In this document: positions 1-9,432 of the stretch, one piece after another
How the letters are laid out: every line of letters starts with the position of its first letter
Numbering within the stretch: position 1 is the stretch's first letter
Origin: Galactobacillus timonensis
GTDB taxonomy: Bacteria; Bacillota_I; Bacilli_A; Erysipelotrichales; Erysipelotrichaceae
Direction: 5' to 3'
Length of the DNA stretch: 64,000 nucleotides
Assembly: GCF_900240265.1 (NCBI RefSeq)
Contig: NZ_LT964739.1
Location: 1,675,296-1,739,295, forward strand
Notes under the pieces: model-generated
What the model was told of the DNA's origin: nothing
Seen by the model: the letters and a program-made list of their open reading frames with translations, nothing else
Databases searched by the model: none
Program-made: the position numbers and the translations under genes

Positions 1-2
1 TG

Positions 3-497
3 ATTATCAGTATGGCGGTGCTCTTCGTGCTGAGCCGTTTTGTGTGGCGCCCGATCCGTGTGCAGGGCAGTTCCATGTATCCGACGCTTGAGTCGGGATC
101 TCTTGGCATGAGCAACGTCATCGGGTATAAGACGAAGGGTCTGCAGCGCTTTGACATCGCAATCATCTACATTGCGGATAAGAAGGAATATCTGGTGAAG
201 CGCGTCGTCGGCCTTCCGGGAGAAACGATCGAGTACAAGGATAACGAGCTGTTTGTCAACGGTGAAAAGGTGGCGGAAACGTTCCTTGATCCGGATTACA
301 TGAAGTCGAGCGGCGATGTCTTTACCGGTGATTTCGGCCCGATTACGCTGGGTGAGGATGAGTATTACTGTCTTGGCGACAACCGGCCGGTATCGAACGA
401 TTCCCGCTATTACGGTCCGTTCTCGAGTGATCAGATTGTGGCAAAGGGTGCCTTCATCTTCTGGCCGTTCAGTGATTTCGGAGTGAAGTCATGGTAG
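3..497 (+). CDS. lepB: Type I signal peptidase (5' end outside window)
   Basis: Membrane-bound serine protease that removes signal peptides from exported proteins. The frame is open to the left edge, so the start and part of the N-terminal membrane anchor lie outside the window; the first in-frame ATG at 12 is inside the hydrophobic anchor (MAVLFVLSRFVW) and is unlikely to be the true start. Visible family motifs are GSSMYPTL with the catalytic Ser, VKRVVGLPGE with the general-base Lys, and the C-terminal box LGDNRPVSNDSR. The size and single N-terminal anchor fit the Gram-positive SipS type. The stop overlaps the start of rbgA by 7 nt, so the two genes are probably co-transcribed. Confidence 0.93.
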   Translation: MISMAVLFVLSRFVWRPIRVQGSSMYPTLESGSLGMSNVIGYKTKGLQRFDIAIIYIADKKEYLVKRVVGLPGETIEYKDNELFVNGEKVAETFLDPDYMKSSGDVFTGDFGPITLGEDEYYCLGDNRPVSNDSRYYGPFSSDQIVAKGAFIFWPFSDFGVKSW

Positions 498-1342
498 ATG
501 TGCAGTGGTATCCGGGCCATATGGAAAAGGCCCGCCGTGACATGCAGGAGTCGCTGAGGGCGGTGGACCTGATTGTTGAGATCCGTGACGCAAGAGTCCC
601 TGATGCTTCGCGAAATCCATTGCTCGATACGATGGGACAGGGAAAGGGCAGGCTGATTGTGCTGTCAAAGGCGGATCTGGCCGATCCTGTCGAGACGCAG
701 CGTTGGATCGATACTCTTACCAAAGAGGATCAGAAGGCGATGGCACTCGATATTGCCCACGATCCTTCGGCAAAGAAGATCGTTCTTGAGCAGCTTCATG
801 AACTTGGCAAACCGAAGATTGAACGCATGGTGCGCAGGGGTATTCGCCCCCGTGCCCTGCGGGCGATGGTATGCGGCATTCCCAATGCCGGAAAGTCGAC
901 GCTGATCAACCGGATTAGCGGAAAGAACCGTGTCCGTACGGAAGACCGTCCGGGTGTTACGCGTTCTCTTGCCTGGATCCATGCGGATAAGACGATGGAT
1001 CTTCTTGATACGCCGGGTGTTCTATGGCCGAAGTTTGATGATCCAAGGACCGGTTCATTGCTGGCGGCGACAGGTGCGGTCAATGAATCCATTCTTGATC
1101 TCAAGGAAATTGCGATGGATACGATGCATGTGATCCGTCAGTACTATCCGGATGCGTTAAGTGAAGCATATCAGTGTGATCCGGATACGCGAATCGATGT
1201 GATGCTGGAGAAGATCGCTGCTGCCCGTCACGCCCTCAAGGAAAATAATGAGCCGGATACGGACCGTGCGGCTGTAATCTTCCTGCATGAACTGAGGGAA
1301 GGGAAGCTTGGTCGTATCACGCTGGAGCATGTTGATGCCTAA
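491..1342 (+). CDS. rbgA: Ribosome biogenesis GTPase RbgA (YlqF)
   Basis: Circularly permuted GTPase needed for late assembly of the 50S subunit. The 283-aa protein opens with QWYPGHMEKARRDM, the classic YlqF/RbgA N-terminus. Its G motifs come in permuted order: SKAD (G4) at about residue 58, then GIPNAGKST (G1/P-loop) at about 129, then DTPG (G3) at about 174. The C-terminal ANTAR-like RNA-binding region is present, so length and architecture are normal for the family. The start ATG overlaps the lepB stop and the end overlaps rnhB by 8 nt; lepB-rbgA-rnhB order is common in Firmicutes. Confidence 0.96.
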   Translation: MVDVQWYPGHMEKARRDMQESLRAVDLIVEIRDARVPDASRNPLLDTMGQGKGRLIVLSKADLADPVETQRWIDTLTKEDQKAMALDIAHDPSAKKIVLEQLHELGKPKIERMVRRGIRPRALRAMVCGIPNAGKSTLINRISGKNRVRTEDRPGVTRSLAWIHADKTMDLLDTPGVLWPKFDDPRTGSLLAATGAVNESILDLKEIAMDTMHVIRQYYPDALSEAYQCDPDTRIDVMLEKIAAARHALKENNEPDTDRAAVIFLHELREGKLGRITLEHVDA

Positions 1343-1994
1343 GAAGGTATGTGAAAACAGCTACGAACACGATGCCTGGGCCGATGGAAGACTGGTGCTT
1401 GGCATCGATGAGGCCGGACGCGGTCCTTTGGCCGGCCCACTGTCCGTTGCCGGTGTTATTTTTCCGATCGGCTACGAAAATCCGGGCATTTATGATTCCA
1501 AGGCACTGAGTGAAAAGAAGAGGGAAGAGCTGTACCGTGTCATTCAGGAAGAGGCGCTGTGGTTTGAAGTCATCGAAGTTTCTCCGGCAGAGATCGACCA
1601 TTACAATATCTACCGCGCGGATCAGCTCGCCTTTGAGGCAATCGCTGATCACGCAGCACAGGCCGGCCTCGTTCTTACCGATGCGATGCCTTTGCCGGAT
1701 GTACGAGACCGGAAGGTTGTGTCTTTGGTGAAGGGGGATCAGAAGAGCATTTCGATTGCGGCGGGATCCATTCTTGCAAAGGTGACACGGGATCATCTGA
1801 TGATGCAGTATGATCAGGAATATCCGGGATACGGCTTTGCCAAAAACAAGGGCTATCCCACCAGGGAACATCTTGCGGCATTGGACCGTCTTGGCGTCAC
1901 TCCGATTCACCGGCGCAGTTATGGTCCGGTTGCGGTACGGCAGATGAAGCTGGACCTGTTCGCAGAAGAAAACGGAAATAACGAAAAAGAATAA
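1335..1994 (+). CDS. rnhB: Ribonuclease HII
   Basis: Endonuclease that cleaves the RNA strand of RNA-DNA hybrids and removes misincorporated ribonucleotides. VLGIDEAGRGPLAGPL near residue 22 is the RNase HII signature carrying the first catalytic acidic residues; YDSKALSEKKR and the later SIAAGSILAKVTRDHLM block are also family motifs. I chose ATG 1335 (MPKKVCEN) because GGAG at 1324-1327 lies 7 nt upstream; in-frame upstream starts at 1308 and 1329 sit inside rbgA and lack a site. The 219-aa length is normal. The gene overlaps the end of rbgA by 8 nt, indicating translational coupling. Confidence 0.94.
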   Translation: MPKKVCENSYEHDAWADGRLVLGIDEAGRGPLAGPLSVAGVIFPIGYENPGIYDSKALSEKKREELYRVIQEEALWFEVIEVSPAEIDHYNIYRADQLAFEAIADHAAQAGLVLTDAMPLPDVRDRKVVSLVKGDQKSISIAAGSILAKVTRDHLMMQYDQEYPGYGFAKNKGYPTREHLAALDRLGVTPIHRRSYGPVAVRQMKLDLFAEENGNNEKE

Positions 1995-1999
1995 TCGGG

Positions 2000-2040
2000 A
2001 AAACGCCTTTGCCTTCTCTTTAGAACAGTGGAGGCGTTTT
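2000..2040 (+). promoter_or_regulatory. Inverted repeat covering the dprA ribosome binding site
   Basis: AAAACGCCT (2000-2008) pairs perfectly with AGGCGTTTT (2032-2040) across a 23-nt loop. The 3' arm contains most of the GGAGG (2030-2034) that serves dprA and ends in a T-run, so it could act as a weak terminator after rnhB or as a structure hiding the dprA ribosome binding site. Confidence 0.45.
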
Positions 2041-2041
2041 T

Positions 2042-2803
2042 ATGAATGAAAGGGAACGTTTGATCAGCTATGCGATGGTCTATGGAGGCGACTGGGAAAA
2101 GATTACGGCCGCTGTCAGTGACCGTCGCGAAATACGCAGCTGCCCCTCGCCGGATGCGGCGATTACGATCTATGATGCACAATATCCCGATCGTCTGCGT
2201 CAGCTCCGCTATCCACCCTGGGTATTGTTCTACCGGGGAAAGATCGAGCTTCTAGGGCGCCCGTCCGTCACTATCATCGGTTCACGCAAAATGACCAGCT
2301 ATGCCGCGGAAACAACGCTCCGGCTGGCGGGGAAGATCAGCCGGCACTGTCCGGTGGTGTCAGGTCTTGCCAAAGGCGTAGACGGACTTGCGCATCGCTC
2401 GGCGCTGGAGCATGGAGGGATGACGATCGGTGTGATCGGCAGCGGACTGGGTACGGTGTATCCTCTGGAAAATCAGGATCTTTATGATCAGATGGCGGAG
2501 AAGGGACTGATTCTTTCGGAATATCCCCATCATGCGGGGGTGCGCAAGCGCAATTTTCCATGGCGCAACCGTATCCTTGCGGCTTTGGGTGATACGCTTC
2601 TGATTACCCAGGCTGCCTGTAAAAGCGGAACGATGTTAACAGTAAATGAGGCCATCGCCCTTTCACGTGATATATACTGTATTCCCTATCCCTTTGATGT
2701 GGAGGAAGGCCGCGGGTGCAACCTTCTGATCTCGCAGGGGGCACAGATTTTCTTTGAGGAAAGTCAGCTGAAGGAACTGATCCCTTCATTGCGTTCCTCT
2801 TGA
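2042..2803 (+). CDS. dprA: DNA-processing protein DprA (Smf)
   Basis: Single-strand DNA binding protein that loads RecA onto incoming DNA in transformation. The 253-aa protein has a short N-terminal segment, then the Rossmann-like DprA core: FYRGKIELLGRPSVTIIGSRKMTSY, VVSGLAKGVDGLAHRSALEHGG, and IGVIGSGLGTVYPLEN. The NFPWRNRILAAL motif follows. It lacks the C-terminal winged-helix domain of longer homologues, as is usual for the short Firmicutes form. ATG 2042 is preceded by GGAGG with 7-nt spacing. It lies between rnhB and topA, the standard rnhB-dprA-topA order. No other competence gene is visible here, so DNA uptake itself cannot be inferred. Confidence 0.93.
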   Translation: MNERERLISYAMVYGGDWEKITAAVSDRREIRSCPSPDAAITIYDAQYPDRLRQLRYPPWVLFYRGKIELLGRPSVTIIGSRKMTSYAAETTLRLAGKISRHCPVVSGLAKGVDGLAHRSALEHGGMTIGVIGSGLGTVYPLENQDLYDQMAEKGLILSEYPHHAGVRKRNFPWRNRILAALGDTLLITQAACKSGTMLTVNEAIALSRDIYCIPYPFDVEEGRGCNLLISQGAQIFFEESQLKELIPSLRSS

Positions 2804-2828
2804 AAATCCTAAGGGCTTTCGGTATTCT
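2800..2828 (+). promoter_or_regulatory. Likely sigma-A promoter for topA
   Basis: TTGAAA at 2800-2805 and TATTCT at 2823-2828 are separated by exactly 17 nt. The -35 overlaps the last codons of dprA, and the expected start lies about 50 nt before topA, whose Shine-Dalgarno site is AGGAGG just ahead of ATG 2886. Confidence 0.5.
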
Positions 2829-2885
2829 TAGCACTGTTTAGAAACAAAACCTGCAATCGTAGAAAAGTGGCCAGGAGGTATTGTT

Positions 2886-5081
2886 ATGAAAGATCTGGTT
2901 ATTGTAGAGTCACCATCCAAAAGCAAGACAATTCAGAAGTATCTTGGGAGCGGCTTTGATGTCGTATCTTCCAAGGGACATATCCGTGATCTTGCGATCA
3001 AGGGCAAGGACGGACTGGGCGTTGACATTGAAGATCACTTCAAGCCGACGTATGTCATTTCCAAAGATAAGAAAGATGTCGTAAAGGATCTGCAGACACG
3101 TGCATCCAAAGCGGATCATGTCTATCTTGCGACCGACCCGGATCGTGAGGGGGAGGCGATTTCCTGGCATTTGGCTGAGGTTCTCGGCCTGAATGAGCAG
3201 GACACCAATCGGGTTACGTTTCATGAGATTACGCATGATGCGGTTATTGATGCGTTCCATCAGCCGCGTGCCATTGATATGGATCTGGTCCATTCCCAGG
3301 AGACGCGCCGGATTCTGGATCGGATCATCGGCTTCAAGCTTTCGAAGCTGTTGCATTCCAAGATTCACTCCAAGAGTGCCGGCCGTGTGCAGTCGGTCGC
3401 TTTGAAGCTGATCGTGGAGCGTGAGAAGGAAATCAAGGCTTTCGTTCCGCAGGAGTACTGGACCGTGGATGCGGAGTTTATCAAGGACGGTCAGAAGTTC
3501 ACTGCATCCCTTGCAAAGTTCAACGGAGAAAAGGCGGATAAGGTTCCGGCCGAGGTGGCCAAGAAGGCTGCGGAAGCCTGCCAGGGCCCCTTTGAGATCA
3601 CCAGCATCAAGATTGCGGAAAAGAAGACCGCTCCTTTCAAGCCGTTCATCACATCAACGCTTCAGCAGGAAGCCAGCACGAAGCTCAGCTTCAGTGCGAA
3701 GCGGACGATGGCAGTTGCTCAGCGTCTGTATGAAGGCATCGATATCGGAAACGGTCAGGAAGGTCTGATCACCTACATGCGTACTGACAGTACGCGTCTT
3801 TCCAATGTGTATATGGCGGCGGCGCATGATCTGATTCAGAAACAGTTCGGCAAGGAATATTCCGGCTGGTATCAGGCAAAGAATGATGCCAATGCCCAGG
3901 ATGCCCATGAAGCGATCCGTCCCACCAGTCTTGCGAATGATCCGGAAAAGATCAAATCCTATCTGACCAGTGAACAGTACCGGCTTTACAAACTGATCTA
4001 TGATCGCGCCCTTGCGTCGCAGATGAGTGCAGCTGTCTACAGCAGTGAGACGGTGACACTGTCGCAGAACGGATATGACTTTACGGCCAGCGGATCACGG
4101 CGTACGTTTGACGGCTGGCTGAAGGTGTATGGACCGTATTATTCGAGCAAGGATACGGTTCTTCCGGAGTTGAAGGAAGGCGAGAAGCTCAGTGCTTCGA
4201 GCATGAAGCCGAACCAGCACTTCACGGAGCCGCCTGCCCGCTACAGCGAAGCGCGTCTGATCAAGGCGATGGAAGACGAGGGCATCGGCCGTCCGTCGAC
4301 CTATGCGATGATCATCGATACGATTCAGGCAAGAGGCTATGTGAAGCTGGATCGTTCGTCGCCCACGAGCCGCACGAAGGTATTCTTCCCGACGGAACAG
4401 GGCATTCTGACAACGGAAAAGCTGGATGAATATTTCTCGAGCATCATCAATGTCAAGTACACGGCGGCGATGGAAAGCGACCTCGACCTCATCGCGGAAG
4501 GCAAGGCGGATGAGGAACAGACGCTGGAGCAGTTCTGGGCAAAGTTCTCGCCGCTGCTGAAAGAAGCGGACGAGAAGATGGAACGTACGGCTCCGGAACT
4601 GGTTGGCGAAAAGTGTCCGGAGTGCGGCGGTGAACTTGTGTACCGCAATGGCCGCTTCGGCCGTTTCATTGCCTGCTCGAATTTTCCCAAGTGTCGTTAT
4701 TCACGCAACCTTGAGGACAAGACGAAGGAAAAGCCGGAGATGACGGATAGGATCTGCCCGAAGTGCGGCGCCAATCTTCTGAAGCGCAAGAGCCGCTTCG
4801 GAACGTATTTCTATGGCTGTTCACGGTATCCGGAGTGCCATTACATGGAGAATGAGGCCGGCGAAGAGATTATCTCGAAGCGTGACCGCTACAAGAAGGC
4901 AGCCGCCGCTGCCGAGGAAACGGCAGAAACGTCAGCAAAACCTGCGGCTAAAAAGACAATGGCAAAGAAGGCTGCCGCAAAGAAGACAACAACCAAAAAG
5001 ACAACAACCACAAAGAAAACGACCACCAGAAAGACAGCAGCGCGCAAAACCGTGAAGAAAACGGACGCTGCAGAAGAATGA
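2886..5081 (+). CDS. topA: DNA topoisomerase I
   Basis: Type IA topoisomerase that relaxes negative supercoils. The TOPRIM domain begins at residue 1 ([17 protein letters not shown]) and includes the metal-binding DPDREGEA motif at about residue 80. The active-site tyrosine is in TYMRTDSTR at about residue 297. Two C-terminal four-Cys zinc ribbons follow from about residue 575 ([11 protein letters not shown] and [11 protein letters not shown]). The last ~55 residues are a Lys/Thr/Ala-rich histone-H1-like tail with repeated KKT units, a known but variable feature of the family that probably increases DNA contact. The 731-aa length is normal. The stop overlaps trmFO (ATGA), indicating coupling. 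Confidence 0.97.
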   Translation: MKDLVIVESPSKSKTIQKYLGSGFDVVSSKGHIRDLAIKGKDGLGVDIEDHFKPTYVISKDKKDVVKDLQTRASKADHVYLATDPDREGEAISWHLAEVLGLNEQDTNRVTFHEITHDAVIDAFHQPRAIDMDLVHSQETRRILDRIIGFKLSKLLHSKIHSKSAGRVQSVALKLIVEREKEIKAFVPQEYWTVDAEFIKDGQKFTASLAKFNGEKADKVPAEVAKKAAEACQGPFEITSIKIAEKKTAPFKPFITSTLQQEASTKLSFSAKRTMAVAQRLYEGIDIGNGQEGLITYMRTDSTRLSNVYMAAAHDLIQKQFGKEYSGWYQAKNDANAQDAHEAIRPTSLANDPEKIKSYLTSEQYRLYKLIYDRALASQMSAAVYSSETVTLSQNGYDFTASGSRRTFDGWLKVYGPYYSSKDTVLPELKEGEKLSASSMKPNQHFTEPPARYSEARLIKAMEDEGIGRPSTYAMIIDTIQARGYVKLDRSSPTSRTKVFFPTEQGILTTEKLDEYFSSIINVKYTAAMESDLDLIAEGKADEEQTLEQFWAKFSPLLKEADEKMERTAPELVGEKCPECGGELVYRNGRFGRFIACSNFPKCRYSRNLEDKTKEKPEMTDRICPKCGANLLKRKSRFGTYFYGCSRYPECHYMENEAGEEIISKRDRYKKAAAAAEETAETSAKPAAKKTMAKKAAAKKTTTKKTTTTKKTTTRKTAARKTVKKTDAAEE

Positions 5082-6373
5082 CGAAGGTTACGGTAGCCGG
5101 AGCCGGTCTGGCGGGCTGTGAGGCGGCGTATCAGCTGGCAAAGCGCGGCATTGATGTTGATCTTGTGGAAATGAAGCCGGCGAAGAAGACACCTGCCCAG
5201 GCGGAAGATACGTTTGCGGAGCTGGTATGTTCCAACAGTCTCAAATCGACTTCCCTGACGACGGGACCGGGTCTTCTGAAGGAAGAGATGCGGCGCATGG
5301 GTTCCCTGTTGATTGAGGCAGCCGATGCGACGGCGCTGCCGGCCGGCAGTGCACTGGCCGTTGACCGGCAGAAATTTTCCTCCTATGTGGACCATGCGGT
5401 CCGCAGCAACTCTCATATTACGGTTGTTGAAAAGGAACTGGATTCGATTCCCGAAGGACCATGCATTATCGCCACAGGTCCGCTTTCTTCCGATGCGATG
5501 ATGGAGGCGCTGAAGAACCTTCTGCACAGCGATGCCTGCTACTTCTTTGATGCGGAAGCCCCGATCGTTACCGGCGATTCCATTGACATGACAAAGGCGT
5601 ACCGCAAGTCGCGCTATGACAAGGGCGATGCGGATTACATTAACTGTCCCATGGACCGGGAACAGTTTGAAGCGTTCTATGAAGCCTTGATCAGTGCCGA
5701 GACGGTACCAATCCGTTCCTTTGAAAAGGAAATCTACTACGAAGGGTGCATGCCCTTTGAAATCATGGCCAGACGCGGCAGGCAGACGCTGCTTTTCGGA
5801 CCGATGAAGCCGGTAGGTCTGCAGATGCCGGACGGTCGCCGCCCTTATGCGGTTGTTCAGCTGCGGCAGGACAATGCGGAAGCTTCACTCTACAACATTG
5901 TCGGCTTCCAGACGCATCTGACCTGGGGAGAGCAGAAGCGCATTCTGCATATGATTCCAGGTCTGGAACAGTGCGAGATCGTCCGCTATGGCGTCATGCA
6001 CCGGAATAACTACATCAATGCCCCGACCTGTCTGAAGGAAACCTATCAGTCCAGGGTGCGGGATGATCTGTTCTTTGCGGGACAGATCAGCGGCGTCGAA
6101 GGATATATGGAAAGCGGTTCATCGGGTCTTCTGGCGGGAATCAATATGGCCAGATGCCTTGCTGGAAAGGATCCTCTGGTCCTTGGACCGGAAACGATGA
6201 CCGGAGCCCTGGCACATTACATTGCCAATGGCGATGCGTCGAATTTTCAGCCGATGGGTGCTAACTTCGGCATCGTTCATCTGGAGGCACTGGTCACCAA
6301 GAAACAGCGGCGGGAGGCAATCGCGAAGCAGGCTCTGGACCGGATTGATCAGCTGGTGGGCAATGGACTTTGA
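5078..6373 (+). CDS. trmFO: Folate-dependent tRNA (uracil-54-C5)-methyltransferase TrmFO
   Basis: FAD enzyme that makes ribothymidine at position 54 of the tRNA T-loop, using 5,10-methylenetetrahydrofolate and NAD(P)H. The N-terminal dinucleotide-binding motif [16 protein letters not shown] is followed by [13 protein letters not shown] and the diagnostic [10 protein letters not shown] with the catalytic Cys at about residue 51. [22 protein letters not shown] near residue 340 is the conserved C-terminal FAD segment. At 431 aa it is full length. It overlaps topA by 4 nt and xerC by about 11 nt, the classical Firmicutes topA-trmFO-xerC order. Confidence 0.96.
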   Translation: MTKVTVAGAGLAGCEAAYQLAKRGIDVDLVEMKPAKKTPAQAEDTFAELVCSNSLKSTSLTTGPGLLKEEMRRMGSLLIEAADATALPAGSALAVDRQKFSSYVDHAVRSNSHITVVEKELDSIPEGPCIIATGPLSSDAMMEALKNLLHSDACYFFDAEAPIVTGDSIDMTKAYRKSRYDKGDADYINCPMDREQFEAFYEALISAETVPIRSFEKEIYYEGCMPFEIMARRGRQTLLFGPMKPVGLQMPDGRRPYAVVQLRQDNAEASLYNIVGFQTHLTWGEQKRILHMIPGLEQCEIVRYGVMHRNNYINAPTCLKETYQSRVRDDLFFAGQISGVEGYMESGSSGLLAGINMARCLAGKDPLVLGPETMTGALAHYIANGDASNFQPMGANFGIVHLEALVTKKQRREAIAKQALDRIDQLVGNGL

Positions 6374-7286
6374 AGAGGCACTGGACCGTTTTCTGAAACA
6401 TCTTGCCTTAAGCCGTACAGGCTCCAAAGATACGGATGATGCCTATCGAAGGGACCTGACGCGGTTTATTGAATGGCTGAAGGATGCGAAGATCACGAGC
6501 CTGGAAGATGTGACCAAGGAAGATATCAGCCAGTATGTGACGGATCTGCGCTCGGGAAAGATCGGTGGAAAGCCCCTGAGCAATGCGAGCTATGCGCGCA
6601 ATCTGTCATCGCTGCGTTCGTTTTTCCGTTATCTGAATCAGTATGAAGGCATCGACAACAATCCGGTGGCGATGTTCAAAAGCAGCAATCAGCGCCGGCA
6701 GCTGCCTGAGGTATTGACGTTTGATCAGACGGAGCAGCTGCTGAACAGCTTTGACCTTACGCAGCCGAAGGAAATCCGCGACCGGTGCATCCTTGAGGTG
6801 CTGTATGCCTGCGGTCTGCGTGTGAGCGAGTGCGCCGGGCTGAAGGTGGCGGATATTGATCTTGACAGCGGATATCTCAGGGTGCACGGCAAGGAATCAA
6901 AGGAGAGAATCGTACCGTTCTATCACCGCTGTGGACAGCTGATCGAGCTGTATGAGAAAGAAGTGCGTCCGCAGTATATGGAAAAAACACCGGAACACGG
7001 CATCCTCTTTGTCAACCAGCATGGTCATCCGATCAGCAGCCGGGCAATTGAGCTTCTGGTGGAGCAAAGCGGAGAGAAAGCAGGACTCAACATGCACCTG
7101 CATCCGCATATGCTCAGACACAGCTTTGCCACCCACATGCTCGATAACGGGGCGGATCTTCGTACGGTTCAGGAGCTGTTGGGGCATGCAAGTCTCAGTA
7201 CGACGCAGATCTATACGCATGTTATGTCGGACCGGCTGAACCGGGTGGTTCAAAATGCACATCCGTATGCGAAAAAAGGGAAATAG
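6363..7286 (+). CDS. xerC: Tyrosine recombinase XerC
   Basis: Site-specific tyrosine recombinase for resolving chromosome dimers at dif. It is 307 aa with an N-terminal core-binding SAM-like domain (about residues 1-90) and a C-terminal catalytic domain. The catalytic residues are visible: Arg in ACGLRVSE, His and Arg in [12 protein letters not shown], the [14 protein letters not shown] block with His and the nucleophilic Tyr. I start it at ATG 6363 ([10 protein letters not shown]), which overlaps the trmFO end and has GGTGGG just upstream; the frame also runs upstream to 6222 inside trmFO, but that part has no homology. The synteny with topA and trmFO supports XerC over XerD. Confidence 0.9.
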   Translation: MDFEEALDRFLKHLALSRTGSKDTDDAYRRDLTRFIEWLKDAKITSLEDVTKEDISQYVTDLRSGKIGGKPLSNASYARNLSSLRSFFRYLNQYEGIDNNPVAMFKSSNQRRQLPEVLTFDQTEQLLNSFDLTQPKEIRDRCILEVLYACGLRVSECAGLKVADIDLDSGYLRVHGKESKERIVPFYHRCGQLIELYEKEVRPQYMEKTPEHGILFVNQHGHPISSRAIELLVEQSGEKAGLNMHLHPHMLRHSFATHMLDNGADLRTVQELLGHASLSTTQIYTHVMSDRLNRVVQNAHPYAKKGK

Positions 7287-7290
7287 GGCT

Positions 7291-7318
7291 TTGCAAGGGC
7301 AGGAACCTGTGCTATAAA
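7291..7318 (+). promoter_or_regulatory. Extended -10 promoter for rpsB-tsf, nested in a terminator
   Basis: TTGCAA at 7291-7296 and TATAAA at 7313-7318 are 16 nt apart, with the TGC extended -10 dinucleotide directly before TATAAA. Transcription is expected near 7325, inside the loop/3' arm of the hairpin that ends the xerC operon. Confidence 0.65.
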
Positions 7319-7344
7319 TATTCAGGCTTATTCCTGCCTTTTTT
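7298..7344 (+). terminator. Intrinsic terminator after xerC
   Basis: GGCAGGAA (7298-7305) pairs with TTCCTGCC (7331-7338) and is followed by six T (7339-7344). The 25-nt loop contains the rpsB -10 box. Confidence 0.6.
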
Positions 7345-7420
7345 GTGCGCGGAATAAGACGACGCACGCGGTGGATCCGTCATCCCGTGTGCATGGTCAG
7401 CAGGACATGCATTGATGACG
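7327..7420 (+). promoter_or_regulatory. Structured rpsB leader RNA
   Basis: Two structures are supported by perfect pairing. First, CTTATTCC (7327-7334) with GGAATAAG (7351-7358); its 5' arm reuses the 3' arm of the upstream terminator. Second, a bipartite stem: CGTCATC (7378-7384) with GATGACG (7414-7420), enclosing TGCATG (7390-7395) with CATGCA (7406-7411) around a 10-nt loop. S2 operons are autoregulated by leader RNAs in some bacteria; a similar role here is inference. Confidence 0.5.
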
Positions 7421-7470
7421 CTCGAAGCCGTCGATGGAAAACTAACGGAAAGGAAGGTAAAAAATAAATT

Positions 7471-8430
7471 ATGACCGTTATCTCCATGAGGAAAATGTTA
7501 GAGAATGGTGTTCATTTCGGACATCAGACTCGCAAGTGGAACCCGAAGTTCCGCCCGTACATCTACACTGCCAAGAACAGCATCTACATCATCGATCTCG
7601 CAAAGACCGAGGAGATGCTCGACACGGCATACAACGCTCTCAAGGAACTGACCGAGAACGGTGGAAAGGTTCTCTTCGTCGGTACCAAGAAGCAGGCACA
7701 GGCTCCGATTCTTGCGGAAGCTCTTCGTTCCGGTTCCTTCTATGTCAACCAGCGCTGGCTGGGCGGCACACTGACCAACTTCCGTACGATTCAGAAGTCG
7801 GTCAAGAAGCTTGCAGACATCGAAGAGATGGAAAGCAAGGGAATGCTTAGCGTCTATACGAAGAAGGAACAGGCTGAGATGCTCAAGCAGAAGGACAAGC
7901 TTGAGAACTTCCTTGGCGGTATCAAGGAAATGAAGAAGCTCCCGGATGCTCTGTTCGTTGTTGATCCGGTTGAGGAGCACAACGCAGTTGCTGAGGCCCG
8001 CAAGCTTCACATTCCGGTCTTCGCTCTTGTTGATACGAATGCGGATCCGACGGTCATCGATTATCCGATTCCGGCAAACGATGATGCAGTCCGTTCCATC
8101 ACTCTGATGGTCGGCGTCATGGCTGATGCAATTGCTGAGGCTAAGGGCGGTGTTCTGGAATTCGCTCATCAGGAAGATGAGAGCGTCGCTGATATCACCA
8201 TGAAGGATGTCATGGTTGAGGTTGATCGTCAGGCTGCTGAGTATGAGAAGCGCAAGCGTCAGCGGTATGAGGAGCGCCGTCAGCAGATGCAGCAGGGCCG
8301 CGGCGGCAAGTTCGGTGCAGGTGAGCGCCGTGTCTTCCGTCGTTCGGATCGTACAGGTGCAGCAGCACCGGCAGCCAAGGCTGATGCTCCGGCAGAAGCT
8401 GAAGCAGGCACAGAGGAGAAGGCAGCATGA
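7471..8430 (+). CDS. rpsB: 30S ribosomal protein S2, with long C-terminal extension
   Basis: Small-subunit ribosomal protein S2, which tethers S1-like proteins and closes the head-body contact of the 30S subunit. The first ~235 residues are canonical: [47 protein letters not shown] and [19 protein letters not shown]. At 319 aa it is about 70 residues longer than the Bacillus protein (about 246 aa). The extra C-terminus has a basic [16 protein letters not shown] helix, then a Gly/Arg stretch and an Ala/Glu/Pro-rich acidic tail. A purine-rich AAGGAAGG precedes the start. Its stop overlaps tsf (ATGA). Confidence 0.96.
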   Translation: MTVISMRKMLENGVHFGHQTRKWNPKFRPYIYTAKNSIYIIDLAKTEEMLDTAYNALKELTENGGKVLFVGTKKQAQAPILAEALRSGSFYVNQRWLGGTLTNFRTIQKSVKKLADIEEMESKGMLSVYTKKEQAEMLKQKDKLENFLGGIKEMKKLPDALFVVDPVEEHNAVAEARKLHIPVFALVDTNADPTVIDYPIPANDDAVRSITLMVGVMADAIAEAKGGVLEFAHQEDESVADITMKDVMVEVDRQAAEYEKRKRQRYEERRQQMQQGRGGKFGAGERRVFRRSDRTGAAAPAAKADAPAEAEAGTEEKAA

Positions 8431-9323
8431 CAATTACTGCTTCCATGGTTAAGGAACTGCGCGAACAGACCGGCGCAGGAATGATGGACTGCAAGAAGGC
8501 TCTTGTCGCAACGGATGGTGACATGGCCAAGGCAGTTGACTGGCTCCGTGAAAACGGTGCCATGAAGGCTGCAAAGAAGGAAAACCGTACGGCTGCGGAC
8601 GGTCTGAGCAAGGTTGTCGTCAACGGCAACAAGGCTACGATCGTCGAGCTCAACTCGGAGACTGACTTCGTCGCCAAAAACGAGAAGTTCCTGGCTCTGC
8701 TGGACAGCACGGTCAATGCAATCGCTGCTGCTGATCCGAAGACTCTGGATGAGGCTCTTGCTCTCAAGGGTGCTGATGGTACGACGCTGGAAGAGGAAAT
8801 CGTCCAAGCCCGTGCTGTCATCGGCGAAAAGATTTCTCTGCGCCGCTTTGCGAACGTTGAGAAGACGGATGATGAGGAGTTCGGTACCTATATGCACAAT
8901 GGCGGTCTGATTTCGGCTGTCGTTGTTGTCAAGGGCTCCAAGGATCCGCAGGTTGCCAAGAACATGGCAATGCAGGTTGCGTCCATGGCTCCGGAATATG
9001 TTTCGAGCAAGGATCTGCCGGCCGAGGTTGTTGAACATGAGCGTCAGATTCAGACAGAGCTTATGAACAATGATCCGAAGAACGCAAACAAGCCGGATGC
9101 GATCAAGGCCAAGATCATTGAGGGCAAGATTTCCAAGGCTCTCGAAGATGTATGCCTGGTTGATCAGATCTTCTTCCTGGATCAGGACAAGAAGGTCGGC
9201 GCATGGCTCAAGGAGCAGGGTGCTGAAGTCGTTACGTTCGTCCGCTACAAGGTTGGCGAAGGCATCGAGAAGAAGCAGGAGAACTACGCAGAAGAAGTTG
9301 CCAAGATGGCAATGGGCAAGTAA
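8427..9323 (+). CDS. tsf: Elongation factor Ts
   Basis: Guanine-nucleotide exchange factor that recycles EF-Tu-GDP during translation. The N-terminal UBA-like region shows [19 protein letters not shown], the best-known EF-Ts signature. It is followed by the [10 protein letters not shown] motif that touches EF-Tu and by two core subdomains ending in [23 protein letters not shown]. The 298-aa length is normal. It starts 4 nt inside rpsB, so translation is coupled, and a strong terminator follows, which makes rpsB-tsf a two-gene operon. Confidence 0.97.
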   Translation: MTITASMVKELREQTGAGMMDCKKALVATDGDMAKAVDWLRENGAMKAAKKENRTAADGLSKVVVNGNKATIVELNSETDFVAKNEKFLALLDSTVNAIAAADPKTLDEALALKGADGTTLEEEIVQARAVIGEKISLRRFANVEKTDDEEFGTYMHNGGLISAVVVVKGSKDPQVAKNMAMQVASMAPEYVSSKDLPAEVVEHERQIQTELMNNDPKNANKPDAIKAKIIEGKISKALEDVCLVDQIFFLDQDKKVGAWLKEQGAEVVTFVRYKVGEGIEKKQENYAEEVAKMAMGK

Positions 9324-9361
9324 GCCGGCTGCGAAGCTCTGCATATTCACGCATGAAACAG

Positions 9362-9387
9362 GGGACCGTGAAAACGGTCCCTTTTTT
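9362..9387 (+). terminator. Intrinsic terminator of rpsB-tsf
   Basis: GGGACCGT (9362-9369), loop GAAA, ACGGTCCC (9374-9381) and six T make a perfect 8-bp GNRA-type hairpin. Confidence 0.93.
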
Positions 9388-9432
9388 CGTGGCCGGTATT
9401 CGTTTAGAATATAGGGCAGAAAAGAGATACAC

